Of a DNA stretch of 64,000 bases, positions 23,460 through 30,734 are shown in pieces. Every line of letters starts with the position of its first letter. Positions within the stretch are counted from its first letter, which is position 1. A program made the translations under genes and the position numbers. The notes beneath the pieces were generated by a model. It was given only the letters and a program-made list of their open reading frames with translations. It was not told where the DNA came from and did no database searches. The DNA is from JBFXCS01 sp050181915 (GTDB taxonomy: Bacteria > Actinomycetota > Thermoleophilia > Miltoncostaeales > Miltoncostaeaceae), in the NCBI GenBank assembly GCA_050181915.1, contig JBFXCS010000001.1:930001-994000 (forward strand). The letters are read 5' to 3'.

Positions 23460-25667
23460 CTATCCGTCCGGCGTCACCCGGTAGGCGTCGAACACCGACT
23501 CCACGTGGCGCAGGGCCGATATCGACGACTTCAGGGTCTCGATGTCGCCCACCTCCACGGTGAAGCGGTCGTGGACCATCTGGTCCTCCATCGAGCAGTG
23601 CGCGCTCACGATGTTGACGCCGTTCTCGGCGAAAGCCCGGGAGAGGTCCTCCAGGAGGCGGGCGCGGTCCCAGGCGTCAACGGCCACCTCTACTCGAAAG
23701 GACTGCTGGCTCGATCCGCTCCATCGCACCGGCGTGAACCGCTCGGGGTTCTTCTGGAGCGCCCGGGCGTTGGGACAGTCCTCCCGGTGGATCGTGATGC
23801 CCCGGCCCAGTGAGATGTAGCCGAGGATGGGGTCGCCCGGCACCGGCTTGCAGCACTTGGCGAGGCGCACGAGCACGTCGGCGAGGCCCTCGATCTCGAT
23901 GCCGAAGCTGGTGGACGAGCTGGCCGGCGCGGGGCGGCGCCCGCGGGCGCCGGTGCCCGGGGCCGCCTCCTCGGCGACCGCCTGGCCGGCCTTGAGCCGG
24001 TGCAGGATCTTGTTGACCACGACCTGCACCGAGGTCTTGCCCATGCCGAGCGAGATGTAGAAGTCCTCCGCCTTGCGGAAGCCCATCTCCTTGATCACCT
24101 CGAGCAGCAGCGGCGAGCCCGCGACCCGTTGGCTGGGCAGGCCCGCCTTGCGCAGCGACTCCTGCAGCGCCTCGCGCCCCTGGTGCTCGGCGTCCTCGCG
24201 CCGCTCGCGCCGGAAGAACTGGCTGATCTTGGAGCGGGCCTTCGTGGTCTTGACCACGCCCAGCCAGTCGCGCGACGGCGCGCGCGGGGCCTTCGAGGTG
24301 AGGATCTCGACGAAGTCGCCGGAGGCCAGCGTGTAGGTGAGCGGCACGATGCGGCCGTTGACCTTCGCCCCCACGCAGCGGTGGCCGACGTCGGTGTGGA
24401 CGTCGTAGGCGAAGTCGAGCGGGGTGGAGCCGCGCGGCAGGTCGCGCACCTCGCCCTTGGGCGTGAACACGAAGACCTCGTCCGAGTAGAGGTCGCTGCG
24501 CAGCGCGTCGAGGAACTCGGCGGGGTCCTTCGTCTCCTTCTGCCAGTCCATCATCCGCGAGACCCAGGCCGGCTGGTCGCCGCGCACGGCCTCCTTGTAC
24601 TGCCAGTGCGCCGCCACGCCGTACTCGGCGGTGCGGTGCATCAGGTAGGTGCGGATCTGGATCTCCAGGGGCTTGCCCGCAGGCCCGATCACCGTGGTGT
24701 GCAGGCTCTGGTACATGTTGGGCTTGGGCATGGCGATGTAGTCCTTGAACCGCCCCGGCATGGGCTTCCACAGCGAGTGGATGATGCCCACGGCCCCGTA
24801 GCAGTCCTTGACCGAGTCCACGAGGACCCTCATCGCCGTGAGGTCGTAGATCTCGTTGAACTCCTTGCCCCGGCGGGTCATCTTCTCGTAGATCGAGTAG
24901 AAGTGCTTCGCCCGGCCGGTGATCTCGACCCCGGCGATGCCGACCTGCTCCAGCTCGGCCTGCAGGATGCGCCCGGCGTCGTCGATGAACGCCTCCCGGT
25001 CGGGGCGGCGCTGGTTGACCATCTGCTGGATCTCGCGGTAGCGCTTGGGGTGCAGCGTGGCGAACGCCAGGTCCTCCAGCTCCCACTTGAGGGAGTGGAT
25101 TCCGAGCCGGTGGGCCAGCGGCGCGTAGACCTCGAGGGTCTCCTTCGCCTTCTGGATCTGCTTCGGCTTGGTCATGTACGCCAGCGTCCGCATGTTGTGC
25201 AGCCGGTCGGCGAGCTTGACGATCAGCACCCGGATGTCGCTCGACATCGAGATGATGAGCTTGCGGTAGTTCTCGGCCTGGTGCTCCTCCTGGCTCTCGA
25301 AGTGGATCTTCGAGAGCTTGGTGACGCCGTCCACGAGCGTCGCGACCTCGGCGCCGAAGCGCTCCTCGACGTCGTCGAGGGTGGTGGCGGTGTCCTCGAC
25401 CACGTCGTGCAGCAGCGCTGCGATCACCGCGGTGGAGTCGAGGCCCAGCCCGGCCGTGATGCGCGCGCATCCCAGCGGATGGGTGATGAAGGGCTCGCCG
25501 GAGTGACGCAGCTGCGCCCGGTGGCGCTCCTCCGCGTATGCGTAAGCAGCGCGGATTGCGTCCCCGTCGAGGTCGGGGTGGTGCTGCGCCACGTCGGCGA
25601 CGAGCTCGTCGAGCTCCGCGCCTCCGGCGGCCAGGTCCAGCCCGATGTCCGCGAGTTCCTCCGCCAT
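23460..25667 (-). CDS. rel: Bifunctional (p)ppGpp synthetase/hydrolase RelA/SpoT (Rel)
   Basis: 735 aa. Domains in order: HD hydrolase (about 35-195, with intact ALLHDVVEDTATT), synthetase (about 225-365, FKDYIAMPKPNMYQSLHT and EYGVAAHW), TGS (about 390-455, VFTPKGEVRDLPRGSTPLDFAY), zinc-finger/helical part (AKCCKPVPGDPILGYIS) and ACT (about 655-730). The HD catalytic residues are present, so it should both make and degrade the alarmone, like other actinobacterial Rel proteins. TATCGT lies 6 nt before the ATG. It probably acts in the stringent response on the ribosome. Confidence 0.96.
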   Translation of the reverse strand: MAEELADIGLDLAAGGAELDELVADVAQHHPDLDGDAIRAAYAYAEERHRAQLRHSGEPFITHPLGCARITAGLGLDSTAVIAALLHDVVEDTATTLDDVEERFGAEVATLVDGVTKLSKIHFESQEEHQAENYRKLIISMSSDIRVLIVKLADRLHNMRTLAYMTKPKQIQKAKETLEVYAPLAHRLGIHSLKWELEDLAFATLHPKRYREIQQMVNQRRPDREAFIDDAGRILQAELEQVGIAGVEITGRAKHFYSIYEKMTRRGKEFNEIYDLTAMRVLVDSVKDCYGAVGIIHSLWKPMPGRFKDYIAMPKPNMYQSLHTTVIGPAGKPLEIQIRTYLMHRTAEYGVAAHWQYKEAVRGDQPAWVSRMMDWQKETKDPAEFLDALRSDLYSDEVFVFTPKGEVRDLPRGSTPLDFAYDVHTDVGHRCVGAKVNGRIVPLTYTLASGDFVEILTSKAPRAPSRDWLGVVKTTKARSKISQFFRRERREDAEHQGREALQESLRKAGLPSQRVAGSPLLLEVIKEMGFRKAEDFYISLGMGKTSVQVVVNKILHRLKAGQAVAEEAAPGTGARGRRPAPASSSTSFGIEIEGLADVLVRLAKCCKPVPGDPILGYISLGRGITIHREDCPNARALQKNPERFTPVRWSGSSQQSFRVEVAVDAWDRARLLEDLSRAFAENGVNIVSAHCSMEDQMVHDRFTVEVGDIETLKSSISALRHVESVFDAYRVTPDG

Positions 25668-25673
25668 AGATGA

Positions 25674-25679
25674 ACGATA
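25674..25679 (-). promoter_or_regulatory. Candidate -10 element for rel
   Basis: TATCGT ends 6 nt before the rel ATG; no Shine-Dalgarno. Confidence 0.45.
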
Positions 25680-25749
25680 CCGCTCCCGCGCAATTCCATC
25701 GTCCGGGGCGCCGGGGCGGGGTCTGGAGGCCGGCGGGGCGGTCGTGAGG

Positions 25750-25796
25750 GTGGTTGGTCAATTGGCCGTGGCGTACGCGGCCAATTGACCAACCAC
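25750..25796. repeat. GGTCAATTGGCC palindrome, copy 1
   Basis: 19-bp perfect arms, GTGGTTGGTCAATTGGCCG at 25750-25768 and its complement at 25778-25796, with the 9-nt centre TGGCGTACG. It is the strongest member of a family with three other copies in the window. Confidence 0.85.
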
Positions 25797-26059
25797 ATCC
25801 GCGGCCGGGCGGGGTCGAGGCCCGGGCGTACCCGGGAGCCGGGCCGGTCCGGTCGCCGGCGATCCCCGCCCACCCCCTCCGCCGTCACCGATCCGGCACG
25901 CCGTCGACGCGCTCGCGCCGGAACCGCGCGTCGAGGGAGCGCCGGAGCCGCATTGTTCGTGCCGGAACCGTCGCGGCATCGTGCCGGGGAGGGCGCGGCA
26001 CGCACCCCGCCGGCGCGCCGCGTTTAGCGTCGGGATCGGTGGGCGAGCCCCTCGGCGGA

Positions 26060-26106
26060 GTGGTCGGCCAATTGGCCGTGGCGTACGCGGCCAATTGACC
26101 GACCAC
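26060..26106. repeat. GGTCAATTGGCC palindrome, copy 2
   Basis: 19-bp arms (26060-26078 and 26088-26106) with a single C/T mismatch, and the same 9-nt centre as copy 1. The copies are in the same orientation, 310 bp apart. Confidence 0.85.
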
Positions 26107-26143
26107 GGCCAGGCCGGCCTGGGAGGGGCCGCGCCCGGGCCCG

Positions 26144-28687
26144 TCAGACGGGGGCGGGCTCCGGGGCCATGGCGGTGAGATCGAGCGACTCGGCCAGGGC
26201 GAGGAAGGCGCGCGCCTCCTCCAGGCGTGCCCGGGCGGCGCGGTAGAGGGAGGACTCGTCGAGCTCGCGGCGGGGCGGGTCGACGGCGGCGCGCACCCCG
26301 TCCTCCCCCACCTCGACCAGGCCGAGCTCCGCCAGGACGGCGAGCGCGGCGGCCGCGACCGCGACGGGGCGGCGCGGGCCCTCCCCCAGGGCGACCGCGT
26401 CGAGCGGCGGCCCCCACGCGCGGTGGGACCCGCCGCGCAGGCCCACCCAGATCGCGGTGGCCGCCGGGCGCAGCTCGCCGCGCTCCTCCGCCACCGCCAG
26501 GGCGAGGGCCGCCTCGGCCGGGCCGAAGACCAGGTGCAGCCAGCGCCCGGCGGCGCGGGCCGCCGCCCAGGCCGCCTCGGCCGGCGACGCCGGCGGGTCG
26601 ACGAGCACCAAGTGCATTCCCTCCGGCACCCCGACCGCGGCGAGCTGCGCGTAGTCGAGCATCACCAGGCGCGCCTCGCCGGGCTCCAGCAGGATCGCCC
26701 CGCCCGCCAGATCGGCCTCGGTCGCGACGCCGACCGCGGCGCCGATCCGCTCCGGGTCGAGCACCGCGGCGAACCCGGCCCGCCGCCGGTCGAGATCGGC
26801 GACGACCGCGACGGCGCCGCGATCGGCCCCCGCGAGGGCCGCCAGCGTCGCGAGGGCGGCGCCCTCGGCGCGGCGGTCGCGCACGCCCAGAGGCGGCCCG
26901 GCCGGCGGCGGCGCGCTGGGAGGGCCGTCTCCCTCGGCCGCGCGCCGGACGTCGGCGGCGGCGAGGCCCGGCGGAGGCGCCTCGGGGCCGGCCGCGGCGG
27001 CGAGCGCGTGCACGCCCTCCAGCCGCACGCGGGGGCCCACCATGCCCTGCCAGCGCTCCACCTCCAGCGCGACCAGCGCGTCGTGGCGCGCGTCGAGGGC
27101 CAGCGCGCCGTGGCGCTCGCCCATGCCGAAGCCGATCGCCCGCGCCATCACCCCGGACGAGCGCAGCCGCAGGGTGAGGTGGCGGCCGTCGCCCACGCGG
27201 CCGGACGACTCGATCTCGACGCCGGGCAGGGCGAGGCGCACCGGCGGGTTGCCGCGGCCGAACGGGGCGAGCGCCTCGATGGCCTCGGCCGTGCGCAGGG
27301 TGAGGTCGCGCCCGCCGACGACGGCGTCGACCCCCTTCACGCGGGCACGGGCGATGGCCCCGTGCAGGCCCTCGGCGGCGCGGATGAGGTCGTCGCGGAA
27401 GGCCGCCACCGCTCCCAGCGGCAGCTCCAGGCCCACCGCGCCGGAGTGCCCGCCCCAGCGGGTGAGGGAGTGCGCGGCCGACCCCACCAGGGCGTGGAGG
27501 TCGACGCCCGGCAGGCTGCGTCCCGAGCCCTTCGCGACGGCGTCGCCGCGGGCCAGCACGATCGCCGGCTTCTCGAAGCGCTCCACCAGGCGGGAGGCGA
27601 CGATGCCGACCACGCCCTCGTGCCAGCCGTCGCCCGCGGCGACGGTCACACCCGCGCGCCGGATCTCGTCGGGCTCTGCCTCGACCTGGGCGACGGCGTC
27701 CTCCAGGATGGCCCGCTCCACCTCGCGGCGCTCGGCGTTGGTGGCCCAGAGCTCCGCCGCGATCGGGTCGGCCGTCGCCCGGTCGGGCGCCAGCAGCAGC
27801 TCCAGGGCCCGCTCCGGGTGGGCCAGCCGACCGGCCGCGTTGATGCAGGGGGCGAGCGTGAACCCCAGCGTGCGCGCCGTGACCGCGCGCGGCTCCACCC
27901 CCGCGGCGGCGCACAGGGCGGCGATGCCCGGGCGCGGCGCGTCGCGGATGGCGGCGAGCCCCCGGATGACGCGCCGCCGGTTGTCGCCCACCAGCGGCAC
28001 CGCGTCGGCGACGGTGGCCAGGGCGACGAGGTCGATCGCCTCGTCGGCGTCCGGGGCCAGCGCGCCCCCGTCCATGCGAGCCGCCAGGGCCCGCACCACC
28101 ATGTGGACGACCCCGGCGGCGGCGGGCAGGTCGTCGGCGGGCCGGCCGAGGGCCGGGTTGGCCAGGATGCCTGGCGGTCGGCGCCCGCCCGCCAGGTGGT
28201 GGTCGAGGACGATCGGGTCCATCCCGAGGTCGACCGCCAGCTCGAGCGCCTCGACAGCGGAGGTGCCGCAGTCGACGCACACCAGAAGGCGCGCCCCCGC
28301 CCCGGCCAGGCGCTCGACGCTGGACGTCGCGACCCCGTAGCCCTCGGCGAAGCGGCTGGGCAGGAAGGGCACGACGTCCCCGCCGCGGCCGCGCAGGGCG
28401 CTGACCAGGATCGCCGTGGACGACACGCCGTCGCAATCGTAGTCGCCGTGCACCGCGATGCGCTCACCCCCGCGCACGGCCCGCGCCAGGCGGTCGGCGG
28501 CCTCGCCGATGCCGGCGAGCTGCTCGGGCGGGGCGAGCGGCCCGTCGGCGCGCAGGAACTCGCGGGCGGCGGCGGGGTCGGCCAGGCCGCGCCGCACCAG
28601 GGTCCAGGCCACCGGCTCGGGCACGTCGAGGGCCTCCTGGACGGCGGCGACGGCGGCGAAGGCCACCCGCGCGGCGCGCCAGCTCAC
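26144..28687 (-). CDS. recJ: Single-stranded-DNA exonuclease RecJ-like
   Basis: 847 aa from the GTG that overlaps the upstream stop. The DHH phosphoesterase core is at about 70-260: HGDYDCDGVSSTAIL, VCVDCGTSA and VLDHHLAGG, with metal-binding aspartates and histidines intact. The DHHA1 region has GRSLPGVDLHALV and WGGHSGAVGLEL, followed by an OB-like domain. About 260 C-terminal residues are extra and not recognised; they are found in long RecJ proteins of some phyla. RecJ degrades single strands 5' to 3' in recombination and mismatch or base excision repair. Coupling to a UbiB gene is unusual. Confidence 0.92.
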   Translation of the reverse strand: MSWRAARVAFAAVAAVQEALDVPEPVAWTLVRRGLADPAAAREFLRADGPLAPPEQLAGIGEAADRLARAVRGGERIAVHGDYDCDGVSSTAILVSALRGRGGDVVPFLPSRFAEGYGVATSSVERLAGAGARLLVCVDCGTSAVEALELAVDLGMDPIVLDHHLAGGRRPPGILANPALGRPADDLPAAAGVVHMVVRALAARMDGGALAPDADEAIDLVALATVADAVPLVGDNRRRVIRGLAAIRDAPRPGIAALCAAAGVEPRAVTARTLGFTLAPCINAAGRLAHPERALELLLAPDRATADPIAAELWATNAERREVERAILEDAVAQVEAEPDEIRRAGVTVAAGDGWHEGVVGIVASRLVERFEKPAIVLARGDAVAKGSGRSLPGVDLHALVGSAAHSLTRWGGHSGAVGLELPLGAVAAFRDDLIRAAEGLHGAIARARVKGVDAVVGGRDLTLRTAEAIEALAPFGRGNPPVRLALPGVEIESSGRVGDGRHLTLRLRSSGVMARAIGFGMGERHGALALDARHDALVALEVERWQGMVGPRVRLEGVHALAAAAGPEAPPPGLAAADVRRAAEGDGPPSAPPPAGPPLGVRDRRAEGAALATLAALAGADRGAVAVVADLDRRRAGFAAVLDPERIGAAVGVATEADLAGGAILLEPGEARLVMLDYAQLAAVGVPEGMHLVLVDPPASPAEAAWAAARAAGRWLHLVFGPAEAALALAVAEERGELRPAATAIWVGLRGGSHRAWGPPLDAVALGEGPRRPVAVAAAALAVLAELGLVEVGEDGVRAAVDPPRRELDESSLYRAARARLEEARAFLALAESLDLTAMAPEPAPV

Positions 28688-30327
28688 CAGCGCCCCGACC
28701 GGAAGATGCCCACGCACAGCCACACGACGATCGCGATGGCGATGACGGCGCCCGGCAGGGCGATCAGCGCAAGGCCGGCCAGGTCGGCGGAGCGCGCGAA
28801 CACCCCGATCACGGCCGAGCTGATGATGAGGGCCGACGCGACCAGCGCCAGCACCAGCCGGTTCGCGCTCGCGTGGAGCTTGTCGACGGCCTCGGCGAAG
28901 CCCTCGGGCCGCACCGTGATCTCCAGCTCCCCGTCCTTGAACTCGTCGAGCAGCTCGGAGATCTGGAAGGGGTAGTCGAGGAAGGCCTCGGCGTAGCGCC
29001 CGACGTCGACGCGCACCCGGTCGGCCACCCGGTCGGGGCGGAAGCGCTGGGCGGCCATCCGCACCGCGTAGGGCCGCGCCACCTCGAACACGTTGAAGTC
29101 GGGGTAGATCTCGAGCGCGACCCCGGCGAGGGTGGCGAGCGTCTTGTCGAGCATCACCCAGCGCGCCGGCAGGGTGATGTCCAGGCGGTAGATGGTCTGG
29201 AAGATCTCGCGCAGCACCTCGCGCGCGTCGATCTCGCCGATCGCGCTGGCCGAGTAGCGCTGCAGGATCACCGCCAGGCGGTCGCCGAGCTCCTCCTCCA
29301 TCTGGCGCGGGTAGCGGATGCCCAGGGCCCGCAGGCGCCGCGGCAGCCGCTCGGCGTCCTGGTTGAGGATGTCGAGCAGCAGGCGCACCGCCGCCTCGCG
29401 GTCGCGCGGCGTGAGCTGCTCGCTCATGCCGAAGTCGACCAGGCTGAGGTGGTCGGCGTCGCGCACCAGCACGTTCGCCGGGTGCGGGTCGGCGTGGAAG
29501 AAGCCGTGCACGAAGACCATCTGCATCCAGGTCTCGGTGACCCGGTTCGCCAGCCTGCGGCGATCCTCGCCCGACCAGGCCGAGAGGTCGATCTGGCTGA
29601 GCGAGGTGCCCTCGACCCGCTCCATCGTGAGCACCCGCGAGGTGGTGTACCGCCAGAAGATGCGCGGCACGTGCACGGTCTCGTCGCCGGCGAAGTTGCG
29701 CCGGAAGATCTCGGCGTTGCGCGCCTCGATGCCGTAGTCGAGCTCGCGGCGCACGGTGCGCGAGAACTCGTCGACCGCGCCGACCACGTCGATGAACTGC
29801 AGCCGCCGCACCCGCTCGCGGGCCAGCCGGGCCACCTGGTGCAGCAGCCTCACGTCGGCCGCCAGCTGCCGCTCGGCGTCGGGGCGCTGCACCTTCACCA
29901 CGACCTCGCGCCCGTCGGGCAGCCGGCCGCGGTGCACCTGGCCGATCGAGGCCGCGGCGATCGGGCGCTCGTCGAACTCGACGAAGACCTGCTCGATGCG
30001 CAGGCCCAGCTCCTCCTCGACCACCGCCCGGATGCGGTCGAAGGGCTCGGGCCGCGCGTCGTCGGTGAGGCCGCGCAGCTCGTGGAGGATGTCGGGCGGC
30101 ACGATGTCGGGCCGCGTCGACAGCAGCTGGCCGAACTTCACGAAGGTCGGCCCCAGCTCGTCGAGCATCGCCCGCAGGCGCATGCCCCGGTTGCGGGTGG
30201 GGGCGCCCTCGTCGCCGTCGGGCGGCGCCTCCCTGCGCCCGAAGACGTAGCCGAAGCCGTGGCGCGCGGCGACCTGGGCGATCTCGCCGATGCGCGCCAG
30301 GTTCTGTCGTCGCTCCCCACGCGCCAT
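28684..30327 (-). CDS. UbiB/ABC1 (AarF) family atypical kinase
   Basis: 547 aa. The ADCK fold has the family signatures: LGPTFVKFGQLLSTRPDIVP (KxGQ motif), AAASIGQVHRG (Ala-rich loop replacing the Gly loop), VVVKVQRP (ATP lysine), FFHADPHPANVLV and LVDFGMSEQL (catalytic and DFG regions). Two transmembrane helices close the C-terminus (about 495-540). UbiB proteins support isoprenoid lipid (quinone) metabolism at the membrane; in an actinobacterium the partner would be menaquinone or another polyprenoid. TACCTT is 6 nt before the ATG. The stop overlaps the recJ GTG. Confidence 0.93.
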   Translation of the reverse strand: MARGERRQNLARIGEIAQVAARHGFGYVFGRREAPPDGDEGAPTRNRGMRLRAMLDELGPTFVKFGQLLSTRPDIVPPDILHELRGLTDDARPEPFDRIRAVVEEELGLRIEQVFVEFDERPIAAASIGQVHRGRLPDGREVVVKVQRPDAERQLAADVRLLHQVARLARERVRRLQFIDVVGAVDEFSRTVRRELDYGIEARNAEIFRRNFAGDETVHVPRIFWRYTTSRVLTMERVEGTSLSQIDLSAWSGEDRRRLANRVTETWMQMVFVHGFFHADPHPANVLVRDADHLSLVDFGMSEQLTPRDREAAVRLLLDILNQDAERLPRRLRALGIRYPRQMEEELGDRLAVILQRYSASAIGEIDAREVLREIFQTIYRLDITLPARWVMLDKTLATLAGVALEIYPDFNVFEVARPYAVRMAAQRFRPDRVADRVRVDVGRYAEAFLDYPFQISELLDEFKDGELEITVRPEGFAEAVDKLHASANRLVLALVASALIISSAVIGVFARSADLAGLALIALPGAVIAIAIVVWLCVGIFRSGRW

Positions 30328-30333
30328 CGCGCC

Positions 30334-30339
30334 AAGGTA
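30334..30339 (-). promoter_or_regulatory. Candidate -10 element for the UbiB-recJ transcript
   Basis: TACCTT ends 6 nt before the UbiB ATG, without a Shine-Dalgarno. Confidence 0.4.
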
Positions 30340-30404
30340 GCAGCGAGGTCGGACACGGACGGGCACCGGCCCTCGCCCGTCTGGACGCCCCGCCGTGCCC
30401 CGGG

Positions 30405-30734
30405 TCAGTCCTGCTTCTCGAGCAGGGAGAGGCGGTGCTCCAGCTCCACCAGCCGCACCTGGATCTCCTCGAGCTCGGCGCGCGTGACCACCCCGAACTC
30501 GCGCAGCACGCCCTGCACGCCGTCCTCGATGCGACCGACCAGGCCGGCCCCGCCGCCGCCCTCGCCGCGCACGCGGGCCATCAGGCGCTCCACGACCGCC
30601 CGGCCCTCGTCGCCGCCCAGCTGGCCGCGGCGCACCAGCTCGGCCACGGCCGCCTCGGCCCTCTCGCGGGTGAGCGCGGCCGCCCCGATCGACATCAGGA
30701 CGGCCTGCTCAACCCCCTCGCGCACGCTGGTCAT
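30405..30734 (-). CDS. Small helical coiled-coil (phasin-like) protein
   Basis: 109 aa, soluble and mostly helical. The N-terminal half has SIGAAALTRERAEAAVAELV, a pattern seen in phasin-like and polyhydroxyalkanoate-granule-associated helix proteins. The C-terminal 30 residues (TRAELEEIQVRLVELEHRLS) form a leucine-heptad coiled coil. The ATG overlaps the secDF stop, so it is co-translated with the Sec genes. Such proteins recur in Thermoleophilia-like genomes; the role is unknown. A granule function is not supported by neighbours. Confidence 0.65.
   Translation of the reverse strand: MTSVREGVEQAVLMSIGAAALTRERAEAAVAELVRRGQLGGDEGRAVVERLMARVRGEGGGGAGLVGRIEDGVQGVLREFGVVTRAELEEIQVRLVELEHRLSLLEKQD

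Larger units (their letters stand above)
25668..26143. other. 476-bp intergenic region with two palindromes
   Basis: No convincing gene between rel and recJ. It holds two long palindromes (listed separately) that share an identical loop and bracket about 260 bp of plain GC-rich DNA. The start-proximal end contains the rel -10 element. Nothing else is recognised. Confidence 0.6.
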